53,340 nucleotides of DNA from assembly GCA_016870995.1 (NCBI GenBank), contig VFZU01000028.1:1-53340 (forward strand), in the 5' to 3' direction. The notes beneath the pieces are model-generated. The model made no database searches, was not told the origin of the DNA, and worked only from the letters and a program-made list of their open reading frames with translations. The stretch comes from Acidobacteriota bacterium. Lineage in GTDB: Bacteria > Acidobacteriota > Terriglobia > Bryobacterales > Bryobacteraceae. The position numbers and the translations under genes were made by a program. Within the stretch, counting starts at the first letter, position 1; each line of letters begins with the position of its first letter. This document shows positions 7,948 to 18,297 of this stretch, one piece after another.

Positions 7948-9458
7948 TGGTAGTCGAAGCTGAAATCGGCGAGGTCGCTGATGGCTTCCATCTTGAAGGA
8001 TTCGATTTCACCTTTCGCGTCAAGTTGAAAGGTAAGATACGCGTCGGGGATGGTGGGATCCTCCCAGCGGGCCACAAACGTATTGTGGTGAAAATGTTCC
8101 AGACGGCCCTTCAGGTCCGGGGTGGCATGCATGCGCAGGGAGAGCGTGTCGTTGCTGGCAGTGATGGTGGCCTGGCCGTACCACGGGTCGCTATAGGTGT
8201 GGGCGAAAGCAGCGAGCTCAAGTGAGGGTTTCGTATCCGCGCGACGGGCAGCGAGTGCCTTCTGCTCCCGTTCGTTGTTGCGCTTGAGCCCGTTCAGGCG
8301 GTTGGTGTGTTGGGTGGCGATCCAGTCTGGAGAGATGACGCAGAAGTAGTGGTCGAGGATCAGGTTCGTGATGGCCTGGAATGCGCCGCCTTCTTCCTGG
8401 TTCGTGAGAACGACGATGCCAAGTTTGAGTTGAGGAACGAGGGTCGTCTGCGTCACCATGCCGGTGAGGCCGCCGCCGTGATAGGCAACCTTGCGGCCGC
8501 GATAATCCTTGAGAAACCAGCCCAGGCCATAGGCGGCAAACTGGGCTTCGGGGTCGCCGAGGTTCTTCGGTTGTTGGCCAACGCCCATGACGGTTTGTGC
8601 CGAGAACATGAGCCGGCTCATGCGCTCGCTAAAGAGGCGTTGGTTCTCACCAAGCTTACCTTCGTTGAGCTGAGCAATCATCCACTTGGATAGGTCAGTG
8701 ACATTGGCCTTGATACCTGCGGCGGCGGCCCAGGTATCGTCGCGAGTCCATGCGATGGGCTTAAGAGTGCCTTCGAGACGCCAGCCGCGGGAGTGAGGGA
8801 CGGCGGTGTTGGCAGTGTCGGTCAAGCCATTGTTGGACATGCGGGCCTCCGTCATTTGGAGGGGCTTGAAGATCCGGTCGCGGATGAAATCGTCATAGTT
8901 GCGGCCCGAGACGGCGGCAATCAATTCGCCTGCAACCACGAACATGGTGTTGTTGTACGCATAGGCAGATCGGAAACTGGTGGCGGGTTTGAGATAGCGC
9001 GCGCCCTTGAGAACCTGTTCGCGCGTAAAGTTGGTGTTTGGCCAGAACATGAGGTCGCCCGCGCCGAGGCCGAGGCCCGTGCGATGGGTCACGAGATCGC
9101 GAACGGTGAGCTCGCGAGTAATGTAGGGGTCGTAGAGGCTGAAGCCGGGGAGGTGCTGGGTGACCTTGTCGTCCCAGCTGAGCTTGCCTTCGTCGACGAG
9201 GATGGAGAGGGCGGCAGTCGTGAAGGCCTTGGTGTTGGAAGCGATGCCGAACAGCGTGTGTTCGTCGACTTTTGCGGGGTTGCCGAGCTTGCGGACGCCG
9301 TAGCCTTTGGCGGTGACGAGATTGCCATCCTTGACGATGGCGACGGCCATACCGGGGACTTCGAACTGTTTGAGGGACCGCTCAACCCATTCGTCGAGCA
9401 GGGGCGGGGCTTGAGCCGCCAACGTCAGAGCAGCAGCAAGCAGAATCAACAGACGCAT
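7911..9458 (-). CDS. Serine hydrolase, class C beta-lactamase/DD-peptidase fold
   Basis: The 515-residue product has a signal peptide (MRLLILLAAALTLAAQA). The catalytic SxxK motif is SNTK at residues 74-77, the second motif is the Tyr-containing YAYNN near 167-171, and the third is HGGGLTG near 350, where the usual KTG is replaced by HGG as in many esterases and peptidases of this fold. A separate C-terminal domain of about 130 residues (from around residue 385), with KPSLELAAFAHTYSDPWYG, resembles DUF3471. Such proteins act in the periplasm on peptides or esters; resistance to beta-lactams cannot be inferred. It is monocistronic or leads nothing on this strand, 16 bases upstream of the cation transporter gene end. 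Confidence 0.88.
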   Translation of the reverse strand: MRLLILLAAALTLAAQAPPLLDEWVERSLKQFEVPGMAVAIVKDGNLVTAKGYGVRKLGNPAKVDEHTLFGIASNTKAFTTAALSILVDEGKLSWDDKVTQHLPGFSLYDPYITRELTVRDLVTHRTGLGLGAGDLMFWPNTNFTREQVLKGARYLKPATSFRSAYAYNNTMFVVAGELIAAVSGRNYDDFIRDRIFKPLQMTEARMSNNGLTDTANTAVPHSRGWRLEGTLKPIAWTRDDTWAAAAGIKANVTDLSKWMIAQLNEGKLGENQRLFSERMSRLMFSAQTVMGVGQQPKNLGDPEAQFAAYGLGWFLKDYRGRKVAYHGGGLTGMVTQTTLVPQLKLGIVVLTNQEEGGAFQAITNLILDHYFCVISPDWIATQHTNRLNGLKRNNEREQKALAARRADTKPSLELAAFAHTYSDPWYGQATITASNDTLSLRMHATPDLKGRLEHFHHNTFVARWEDPTIPDAYLTFQLDAKGEIESFKMEAISDLADFSFDYHHLEFRPVPRKN

Positions 9459-9474
9459 GCGAACAGTTTAGCGA

Positions 9475-10038
9475 CTAGTGGCAGCCGCAGCCCTGGCCGA
9501 TCCATGCTTTGCGGGCTTCAAGAACCATAAGCGGTGTCATCGCGAGGGCCGCAACTGAATCGAGCCAGGAGATGTTGAGCGTGAACTGAGCTGCCATGCC
9601 TGCGAGAAGAATCAAAGACAGGTAGAAGCAAAAGTCGGTTTGACGAGCTTCGCTTTCGAGGGCGCAGGAATTGAGGCTACGGGCGACCTTGCGCTTTTCT
9701 CGGGCCAGCCAGGGCATGATGATGACGCTGGCGATCGCGATGATCAGGCCGGTGAGAGTTCGCTCGGCCTGGCCGACCTGGGTGATCGCCTGCCAAGCGG
9801 TGCCGATGGCGAGCAGGCCGAGACTGATCGCGATGGCGCGTTGGGCCAGGCGCTCGCTGAGGCGGCGGCTGAGGAGTTGTAAGGCGGTGAGGCTGGCCGT
9901 GAGCTCAATGACGCTGTCGAGGCCGAAGCCGACCAGCGAGACGCTGCTGGCAAGGGCTCCGGCTGAGATGGCCGCCACAGCTTCAACTGTGTTGTAGCCG
10001 AGTGTGATGTATTGCAATTGGTGGCCGCGGGTGGTCAT
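9475..10038 (-). CDS. Small cation-diffusion-facilitator-like transporter
   Basis: The 187-residue product contains five to six hydrophobic helices and two repeated Asp-bearing motifs, LVGFGLDSVIEL and ISWLDSVAAL, in the positions of the metal-binding helices TM2 and TM5 of CDF transporters. It lacks the long cytoplasmic C-terminal domain of typical CDF proteins (about 300 residues) and ends instead in a short GCGCH tail that could bind metal. The start overlaps the xerC stop by four bases (ATGA), so it is the third gene of the trmFO-xerC operon. The substrate is not predictable. Confidence 0.75.
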   Translation of the reverse strand: MTTRGHQLQYITLGYNTVEAVAAISAGALASSVSLVGFGLDSVIELTASLTALQLLSRRLSERLAQRAIAISLGLLAIGTAWQAITQVGQAERTLTGLIIAIASVIIMPWLAREKRKVARSLNSCALESEARQTDFCFYLSLILLAGMAAQFTLNISWLDSVAALAMTPLMVLEARKAWIGQGCGCH

Positions 10039-10961
10039 GCTTTGGGATGGGCCTGCTGGTAGACGCGTTCGAGATCTTCGATGGCGACCTTGGTGTAAAT
10101 CTGAGTTGTCGAAAGGCTGGAGTGGCCGAGAAGTTCCTGGATGGCGCGGAGGTCTGCGCCCGCATTCAGGAGATGAGTGGCGAAGCTGTGGCGGAACTCG
10201 TGAGGATGAACGGTTGGGTCCCCCAGCAGCATCATGGCGTAGAACCGCGTGATCTGATGCACGGCGCGGGTGGAAATACGAGTGCCTTTGTAGTTGAGAA
10301 AGACAGCGCGTTCCTTCGAGGTGGAACGTTCAGCGAGATAAGCTTTGAGTGCATCGAGTGCTGAGTGGCCAATCGGCGTGAGTCGCTCTTTATTGCCTTT
10401 ACCAATGACGCGGAGCCAGCGCTCTTCCATGTCGAGATCGTCGAGATTCATGCCAACGAGTTCGCTGACACGAAGGCCGCAGCCATAGAGAATTTCGAAG
10501 ATGGCACGGTCGCGGACGGGAAAGGGGCGCTGAAGTTCCTGCTTGCCGATGTTGTCGACGAGGAAATTGACGGCTTCTGCATCCAGCACTTGAGGAACCT
10601 TCTTGGGGGTCTTCGGCAGGCGCAGGTACTTGGCGGGGTTTTGATCACACAGATCGAGCTGTCGGCAATGGTGGAAGAAGCTGCGCAGGCTCGAAACCTT
10701 GCGCCGGATGGTGACTGGAGTCAAGTTGCGCTCGTACAGACCTGCCATCCATTCGCGGAGTTCGTTGATGCCGATCAAGCTGACGTTGGTGGAGGCCGGG
10801 AAGTGATCGAGAAATTGTTCGAGGTCGATCGAGTAATTACGCAGAGTGTGCGCACTTGAAGACTGACGGGCGCGATCGTCGAGAAAGGACACCACGGCAT
10901 CCTTAAGCGGCCCTTGAGAGAATCGGGCGAGGCGCTCAGACGGTGACGCCGAGATACTCAT
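10035..10961 (-). CDS. xerC: Tyrosine recombinase XerC/XerD
   Basis: The product resolves chromosome dimers at the dif site in partnership with a second Xer protein. From ATG 10961 it has 308 residues, the usual Xer length; a longer frame upstream lies in trmFO and is rejected. The N-terminal SAM-like DNA-binding domain covers about 20-105. The catalytic set is complete: R164 (GLRVSEL), K188 (GKGNKER), H254 and R257 (PHEFRHSF), H280 (LLGHSS) and nucleophile Y289 (QIYTKV). The start lies 26 bases inside trmFO. The order trmFO-xerC is also found in Firmicutes, which supports a housekeeping rather than mobile role. Confidence 0.93.
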   Translation of the reverse strand: MSISASPSERLARFSQGPLKDAVVSFLDDRARQSSSAHTLRNYSIDLEQFLDHFPASTNVSLIGINELREWMAGLYERNLTPVTIRRKVSSLRSFFHHCRQLDLCDQNPAKYLRLPKTPKKVPQVLDAEAVNFLVDNIGKQELQRPFPVRDRAIFEILYGCGLRVSELVGMNLDDLDMEERWLRVIGKGNKERLTPIGHSALDALKAYLAERSTSKERAVFLNYKGTRISTRAVHQITRFYAMMLLGDPTVHPHEFRHSFATHLLNAGADLRAIQELLGHSSLSTTQIYTKVAIEDLERVYQQAHPKA

Positions 10962-12318
10962 CGTATTTCTCCAATGCGCGTCTGCAAACTTCAGCGTGCT
11001 TGGCCTTCTTGTCCTTACGCAACTTGCGGCCGGTTTCTTCGTCGAGCTTGGGCAACAGATCGAAGGTGATGTTGGCGGGTTGGTAATGGTTGGGATCGGC
11101 CCCGGCAATATAGGCGCAGAGGCTGCCGATTGCGGTTTCGCGAGGGTAAGGACGGGGATTGTCGGCGGCGGCGAATTGCGCGGCAGCAAAGCCGGTGGCG
11201 ATGCTTTCGACGTAGCCCTCAACGCCGGAGATCTGGCCGGCGAAGAAGATGCGTGGGTCAGACTTGAGCTGCAAAGTGTTATTCAGCAGCTCGGGCCCGT
11301 TGATGTAGGTATTTCGATGGATCTGGCCGTAGCGAAGGAACTCAGCATTTTCAAGGCCCGGGATGAGCCGGAAGATCCGTTGCTGCTCACCAAAGCGCAG
11401 ATGATTCTGGAAACCAACCAGGTTGTAGCTATCGCTGCGGCAGTTCTCTTTACGCAGCTGGACGATCGCGTAAGCCCAGCGGCCCGTCCTGGGATCGTCG
11501 AGGCCCGTAGGTTTCATCGGGCCGAAGCGCAGCGTTTCGCGGCCGCGGCGGGCGAGTTCTTCGACCGGGAGGCAGGCCTCAAAGAACGGCGTGTTCGGGT
11601 TGTCTTCGGCGATATGGAAGGGGACACTATCCCCAGCGAGCAGGGCGTCGACAAAACGATCGTACTCTTCTTTGTTCAACGGGCAGTTGAGGTAATCGTC
11701 GGTGCCATCAATGCTCTTGCCCCAACGGGAAGCGGCGAAGGCGATCGAGGTGTTGATGGAATCAGCGTCGACGATGGGGCTGATGCTGTCGTAGAAGTAA
11801 AGTCGAGTGGATCCGGTGAGCCGAGCGATGTCGGCAGCGAGTGCGTCCGAAGTGAGCGGCCCGCTGGCAACAACGACCTTCCCCTCGGTGGGGACGGCCT
11901 TGAGCTCTTCGCGAATCACCTGAATGTTGGGGACTTCGCCAATGCGGCGGGAGACTTCGCGGGCGAACTCCACACGATCCACGGTAAGAGCATGACCAGC
12001 GGGGACGCGGGTTTGCGCGGCGATCTCAAGTAGAAGGCTGCCTCCGCGCCGTAGTTCTTCCTTCAGCAGCCAGGGGGCGGTGTTGGCGCTTTCGCTCTTG
12101 AGCGAATTGCTGCACACCAGCTCGGCCATATCAGAAGTCTTATGTGCGGCGGTGGTGGCCGCAGGGCGCATTTCGTAAAGGGTGACGTTGAAGCCTTGGC
12201 GGGCCAGTTGCCAGGCGGCTTCGCTGCCCGCCAGACCGGCGCCAATCACTGCGACGGCCCTGTCGTTATTGAAGTTGAAGCTCAAAGACCATCGTAGCAA
12301 GTGATAGAATCGCGCCAT
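10936..12318 (-). CDS. trmFO: Methylenetetrahydrofolate-tRNA-(uracil-5-)-methyltransferase TrmFO
   Basis: TrmFO makes 5-methyluridine at position 54 of tRNA using methylenetetrahydrofolate and FAD. The product shows the FAD-binding motif VIGAGLAGSEAAWQLA, the typical YEMRP and MAELVCSNSLKSE segment, and conserved later phrases such as FEACLPVEELARRG, RFGPMKPTGL and GQISGVEGYVES. From ATG 12318 it is 460 residues. Known family members have only about eight residues before VIGAG, so a TTG at 12285 is a good alternative start that would also leave a 31-base gap to the divergent oxidoreductase gene instead of an overlap of start codons. Confidence 0.93.
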   Translation of the reverse strand: MARFYHLLRWSLSFNFNNDRAVAVIGAGLAGSEAAWQLARQGFNVTLYEMRPAATTAAHKTSDMAELVCSNSLKSESANTAPWLLKEELRRGGSLLLEIAAQTRVPAGHALTVDRVEFAREVSRRIGEVPNIQVIREELKAVPTEGKVVVASGPLTSDALAADIARLTGSTRLYFYDSISPIVDADSINTSIAFAASRWGKSIDGTDDYLNCPLNKEEYDRFVDALLAGDSVPFHIAEDNPNTPFFEACLPVEELARRGRETLRFGPMKPTGLDDPRTGRWAYAIVQLRKENCRSDSYNLVGFQNHLRFGEQQRIFRLIPGLENAEFLRYGQIHRNTYINGPELLNNTLQLKSDPRIFFAGQISGVEGYVESIATGFAAAQFAAADNPRPYPRETAIGSLCAYIAGADPNHYQPANITFDLLPKLDEETGRKLRKDKKAKHAEVCRRALEKYDEYLGVTV

Positions 12319-13518
12319 GTCGAAATCAAGAAGAGACATCCTGAAATTGAGTGGTCAGGCAGCGGCCACTTTTACCGCAGCATCGTATTCGCGAATCCTG
12401 GGCGCCAATGACCGGATCCATTTGGGCTGGATCGGGGCCGGAGATCGCGGCACCTACGTCTGCAAGACCTTCAATGACACCAAGCAGGTCGATGTGACGG
12501 CGGTGGCCGAAATTTGGGGTGACAAGCTGGATAAAGCCGTGACGACCTACCCGGGCGCAAAGGGCTACGTGGATCATCGCAAGCTGCTTGAGCAGAAGAA
12601 TGTCGACGCTGTGCTGATTGCCACTCCAGACCACTGGCATGCCGGGTGTACGATCGATGCCTTGAATGCCGGTAAGGATGTCTATGTCGAAAAGCCGCTG
12701 ACGCTGACGATCGAAGAAGGCCCGATGATCGTGAAGGCAGCGCGGGTGAATAACCGCATTTGCCAGGTGGGTATGCAACAACGCTCGGGAAGCCACTATT
12801 TGCAGGCCAAGCAGGAGTACTTCGATAGCGGCAAGCTGGGCAAGATTACATTGGCAAGGACATGGTGGCACGGCAACGGGTATCACCTGCGCAAAGCGCC
12901 GCCAGTGCTGCAGCAGAAGCCGAGCAACCTCGATTGGGCGCGGTTCCTTGGGCCGCTCAAGTGGCGCGATTATGATCCGCAGCAGTACTTTAACTTCCGC
13001 GCATATCTGGATTTTGGCGGCGGGCAGGTGACAGACTTGTTCACGCACTGGATCGATGTGGTTCATATGTTTATGAATCAGGACGACCCCATCTCCGCGG
13101 TGGCCGCGGGCGGTGTGTATCACTACAAGGACGGGCGCACCGCGCCAGACACGATCCATGTGTTGCTCGAATATCCGAAGGAGTGGACAGCAACGTTTGA
13201 GGCGACGCTCGCACCCGGGATTCGTGGGGCGGCTGTCGAGATGTGCGGCACCAACGGGCGGCTTTGGATCGATCGCAGCCGTTACGAGTTCTGGCCGAAC
13301 GAGCGCAATGCGCAACCAGTGATTGTGAAGAGCGAGCGGGATCAGACGATTGAGCACGTGGCGAACTTCCTCGATTGCTGCCGGTCGCGCAAGCTGCCGA
13401 ATGGCGATGTGCGGATCGGTCACCGGTCGGCGCAGGCGAGCCATCTGGGCAACGTCGCGTATGTGCAGAAGCGGCGCCTCAAGTTCGACCCGGTTCGCGA
13501 AGAGATCCTGCCGCTCTA

Positions 13519-13519
<1 letters not shown>
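12317..13519 (+). CDS. Gfo/Idh/MocA-family oxidoreductase with Tat signal
   Basis: The 400-residue product starts with a twin-arginine signal (SRRDILKLSGQAAATF), so it is exported folded, probably with its nicotinamide cofactor. A Rossmann fold follows (HLGWIGAGDRGTYV), then DAVLIATPDHWHAGCTIDALNAGKDVYVEKPL, in which the EKP motif is the family signature, and a C-terminal sugar-binding domain with GGGQVTDLFTHWIDVVHMF. Members oxidise or modify sugars and polyols; Tat-exported forms are abundant in Acidobacteriota and Planctomycetota. Its stop shares a base with the sulfatase start (TAATG), placing it in a polysaccharide-related operon. The exact substrate is unknown. Confidence 0.9.
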
Positions 13520-14984
<1,465 letters not shown>

Positions 14985-14988
<4 letters not shown>

Positions 14989-16046
14989 TGCGGCGACGGG
15001 AGCTTTTGCTGCTGCCGTTTGCGATGCAAGCAGCAGAAGTGGTGATCCCGAACGGCGTGTACCGGGATCGCGTACTCCGATACGACGGCAAGGGGATGCG
15101 CGTCCGCGCCGAGACCCCAGGCGGTGTTGTGTTCACCGGGGCTTCGTCACTGTTTGTCGGGGGCGAAGGCAATCGTGTGGAAGGGTTGTGGTTTCGCGAT
15201 GGAGCCGTGCCCAAGGCGGTCATCACGATGGTTGGCAAGGGGAATCGCGTGACGCAGTGCGCGATCGAAAACTACAATGGCGCCTCCAAATCGGTAGATA
15301 CGAAATGGGTCTCGATTTATGGGGAGGCCAATAAGTTTGACCACAACTACATAGCAGGGAAAACGAATCGCGGCACGACCTTGGTTGTGTGGCTCAAGAA
15401 GGGGGATATCAGCGGGGCAAGGCACAAGATTTATCGCAACCACTTCGGGCCTCGGGAGCCGCTTGGCGAGAACGGCGGCGAGACAATTCGCGTGGGGGAT
15501 TCGGCGACATCGCTGCAGCCCGGCAAGTGTGTGGTGGAGGAGAATTGGTTTACCAGGTGCGATGGCGAGATCGAGGTGATCTCGAACAAGAGTTGCGAGA
15601 ACGTGTATCGCGGCAATGTGTTTCGCGAGTGCGCGGGCACGTTGACGTTGCGGCACGGCAATTCGTGCGTTGTTGAGGGGAACGTCTTCTTAGGTGAAGG
15701 GTATCCGCAGTCCGGCGGCGTCAGGATCATTGGGGAAGATCATGTAGTAGAGCGCAATTTTTTTGAGAGACTGACGGGCACAGGCTCGCGGGCGGCGATC
15801 AGCGTGATGCAGGGTGTGGCTAACACTCCTCTCAACGGCTATGCACAAGTGAAGCGGGCAGTGATTCGCCAGAACACAATTGTCGATTGCGCTGAGATAA
15901 TGGCGTTGAGCGTGAAGGGGGCTAAGACGACGCTCGAGCCAGAGGATATGAAGATTGAGAGTAACTACGTTGTCGAAAAGAAAATTGGACGGCCCTCGTT
16001 TATAGCGATGGAGGAGGTGGGGCCAAAATGGCGGAAGTCTGGCTGA
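14985..16046 (+). CDS. PL6-family polysaccharide lyase (alginate lyase/chondroitinase B-like)
   Basis: PL6 enzymes cleave alginate or dermatan sulfate by beta-elimination within a right-handed parallel beta-helix. The product (353 residues from GTG 14985, or 352 from ATG 14988) has a short leader (RRRELLLLPFAMQA) and the family signature run: RGTTLVVWLKKG, HKIYRNHFGPREPLGENGGETIRVGDS, then VVEENWFTRCDGEIEVISNKS and HGNSCVVEGNVFLGEG. These hold the conserved Lys, Arg, Asn and Glu/Asp residues around the catalytic site and calcium. It is somewhat shorter than most single-domain members (about 450-500), so it may be a minimal version. It is coupled to the sulfatase by overlap of start and stop. 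Confidence 0.88.
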
Positions 16047-16519
16047 GAGGTTTGCCTGTTGAATACGATCCCTTGCGGCATCTTTTGTTCTGTACGCTAG
16101 AGCAGACTCGCGAGGAGGTTCGCGGTCGCCTCGAGGGATTGGCCGACGAGCAGGTTTGGGCGCGCCCAGGCGGATTAACACCGATCGGGTTTCATGTGCG
16201 CCATATCGGGGAATCGATTGATCGCTTGTTGACTTATGCAGAGGGAAGGCAACTGAGCGAGCAGCAGTTGGCGGTTTTGAAAGAAGAATTGAGCAACGAG
16301 CTGAGCGCAGTCGAATTGCTCGGGCTGCTCGAGAGCCAGCTGGATGAGGCGAAGCGCCGGGTGATCGCCATGGCTGGGGCTGATCTGAGTGGGGTCAGAG
16401 AGATTGGCCGCCGAAAGATTGAAGTGCCGCTCGGGACATTGCTCGCGCACATCGCGGAACATACGCAGAGGCACCTCGGGCAATTGGCGACGACCGCTAA
16501 GTTGCTCGGAGCCCGCTAG
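16028..16519 (+). CDS. DinB-family protein
   Basis: The 163-residue product matches the DinB/YfiT four-helix bundle, a metal-dependent fold. Candidate metal ligands are three His: H57-H60 region in GFHVRHIGESIDRLL and HIAEHTQRHLGQL near 145-153. The family includes thiol transferases and DNA-damage-inducible proteins, but most members are of unknown function. Its start lies 19 bases inside the PL6 gene, so it belongs to the same transcript although a link to polysaccharide breakdown is not evident. Its stop overlaps the convergent peptidase stop by four bases. Confidence 0.85.
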   Translation: MAEVWLRGLPVEYDPLRHLLFCTLEQTREEVRGRLEGLADEQVWARPGGLTPIGFHVRHIGESIDRLLTYAEGRQLSEQQLAVLKEELSNELSAVELLGLLESQLDEAKRRVIAMAGADLSGVREIGRRKIEVPLGTLLAHIAEHTQRHLGQLATTAKLLGAR

Positions 16520-17517
16520 CTGATCGCGGGCACACCGCCGAGAGAACGAGCCTGTTTGACGGCTCGGCGGATCGATTCCGCGAGAACTTCGGCTGCGGCG
16601 ATGCCGAGGGCATTGATGTCGATCGCGGGGCGCGCACCCGTGGAAAGCGTGAATATTGTGTCGCCATCGCGAGTGGTGTGCACTGGAGAAATTGCGCGGA
16701 TGACCCCCGCCTGGGCGAGTTGGGCCAGCTTGGTGGCCTCGACTTTTGTGAGCTTGGCATTGGTGGCGACGACAGCGAGAGTCGTATTACCGCCTTCGAA
16801 TTTGGACTTGGCCCCGTCAAGCATCTTTAAGGTTGTATTCGCGAAATCGCGGCTGGATGGTTTGGTGCGCGTGCCGGCGATGATCTTGCCTTTTGCGTCG
16901 AGGATGTCGCCGAAGGCATTCACTGCGGCCAGGGCGGCCACCTGAATACCAGCGAACTTGCCGGAGAGATTCCAAACCGCGGTACCAAGGCCACCTTTCA
17001 TGGCGCACTCAATGCCGTTGAGCTTGCCCACTGTGGCTCCTGTCCCCGCACCGACAGAGCCTTCCGCGATTGGGTTGAATGGCTTGCTTGAGAATGCTGC
17101 GGCCGCCGCGGCTTCTCCCATTTCTCGCGATGGGCGAGCATGAGGATTGCCGATGCCGAGGTCGTATAGTATGGCAGAAGGCACGATGGGAACTCGGGCG
17201 CTACGCATCTCAAAGCCGATGTCGTGTTGTTCGAGAAAGCAGCGGACCCCGCTTGATGCCTCAAGGCCAAAGGCGCTGCCGCCGGACAGCACCACAGCAT
17301 GAAGGGATGAGGTGATATGCATGGGGTCGAGGACCCCAATTTCAGCCGTCCCGCTCGCTCCTCCCCGGATGTCCACTCCGCCAGTCATGCCAGCTTCGCA
17401 AAGAACAACAGTGCAGCCGGTAATGCCCTCAAGGTCGGTGGCATGGCCGACGCGGATGCCTTCAATTGCCGTTAAGCCGTTCACGAACGGTATGCTAGCA
17501 TCAGTAGCGCTTATCAT
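16516..17517 (-). CDS. P1-family aminopeptidase (DmpA/BapA-like)
   Basis: P1 peptidases are self-cleaving N-terminal-nucleophile enzymes that remove N-terminal residues or act on beta-peptides. The 333-residue product shows the family pattern: GIRVGHATDLEGITGCTVVLCEAGMTGGVDIRGGASGTAE, LSGGSAFGLEASSGV, GSVGAGTGATVGK and the presumed self-cleavage site GGNTTLAVVATNAKL near residue 245, where a Thr rather than the Ser of DmpA would be the new N-terminal nucleophile. No signal peptide is seen. The ATG chosen is 21 bases from the divergent mlaE start; a GTG at 17484 is an alternative. Confidence 0.9.
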   Translation of the reverse strand: MISATDASIPFVNGLTAIEGIRVGHATDLEGITGCTVVLCEAGMTGGVDIRGGASGTAEIGVLDPMHITSSLHAVVLSGGSAFGLEASSGVRCFLEQHDIGFEMRSARVPIVPSAILYDLGIGNPHARPSREMGEAAAAAAFSSKPFNPIAEGSVGAGTGATVGKLNGIECAMKGGLGTAVWNLSGKFAGIQVAALAAVNAFGDILDAKGKIIAGTRTKPSSRDFANTTLKMLDGAKSKFEGGNTTLAVVATNAKLTKVEATKLAQLAQAGVIRAISPVHTTRDGDTIFTLSTGARPAIDINALGIAAAEVLAESIRRAVKQARSLGGVPAIS

Positions 17518-17538
17518 TCCTTAAGAGGCCTAACCCGG

Positions 17539-18297
17539 TTGCTCGATTACCTCAAAAGCCCAGTTCAATCGTTTCAGGACTTCCTCATCCTGGCTGGCCG
17601 CAGCATGCGGAATGTGGCCAAGCCTCCGATCTACTGGAATGACATTCTGATGCAGATGGATTCGATCGGTGTGGGCAGCTTGCCGATCGTCGCGTTGATT
17701 GGTGCCTTCAGTGGTATCGTCATGACCCTGCAGATGTCTCGCGCGCTGGAGACGTATGGCGCAACTTCGCAAACCGGACAGGTCGTTTCGATCAGTATCA
17801 TCCGCGAACTAGGGCCTGTGCTCACAGCACTGCTCGTCGCTGGGCGAAATGCATCAGGCATCGCATCGGAACTCGGCTCGATGAAAGTGACCGAGCAAAT
17901 CGACGCCATGCGGGCCCTCGGCACCGACCCGATCCAAAAACTTGTTGTGCCGAGGCTAGTGGCGACCGCCATCATGCAACCTCTACTCACTGCAATTGCA
18001 GACTTCGTAGGGTTGTTGGGCGGGCTGATTATCGCCGTCACGATCATTGGTAACACGGCGAACCAATACTGGAGCTCGGCGATCGATATTCTCGCGTTGA
18101 ATGATATTGCCCAGGGAATGACGAAGCCGTTTGTATTCGCGATCGTGATTGCGCTGGTGGGTTGTTTTTATGGGATGCGAACCACCGGCGGAACCCAGGG
18201 CGTGGGATTGTCGACAACTAAGGCCGTGGTCGTATCGAGCGTATGGGTCTTTGTGATCGACGTTCTGATTACCCAGATTTTCGTGAGCCTGACGTAA
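17539..18297 (+). CDS. mlaE: MlaE-family ABC transporter permease
   Basis: MlaE is the inner-membrane permease of the Mla system, which moves phospholipids between inner and outer membrane. The 252-residue product starts at TTG 17539 with AAGAGG about 10 bases before it. It shows the hallmark core SISIIRELGPVLTALLVAGRNASGIASELGSMKVTEQIDAMRALG and five to six membrane helices. It is followed without a gap by the ATPase and MCE genes, a complete minimal EFD unit. MlaB and MlaC homologues are not in the window. Confidence 0.93.
   Translation: MLDYLKSPVQSFQDFLILAGRSMRNVAKPPIYWNDILMQMDSIGVGSLPIVALIGAFSGIVMTLQMSRALETYGATSQTGQVVSISIIRELGPVLTALLVAGRNASGIASELGSMKVTEQIDAMRALGTDPIQKLVVPRLVATAIMQPLLTAIADFVGLLGGLIIAVTIIGNTANQYWSSAIDILALNDIAQGMTKPFVFAIVIALVGCFYGMRTTGGTQGVGLSTTKAVVVSSVWVFVIDVLITQIFVSLT

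Noticed and set aside
7911-9458. Beta-lactam resistance gene
   Set aside because: The third motif is HGG rather than KTG and the length and extra domain fit esterase/peptidase relatives.
10035-10961. xerC taken as part of a mobile integron or prophage
   Set aside because: It lies in the conserved trmFO-xerC neighbourhood; no attachment site, cassette or phage gene is near.
10996-12033. Plus-strand ORF (345 codons) opposite trmFO
   Set aside because: trmFO motifs on the minus strand are complete, and the plus frame shows no domain.
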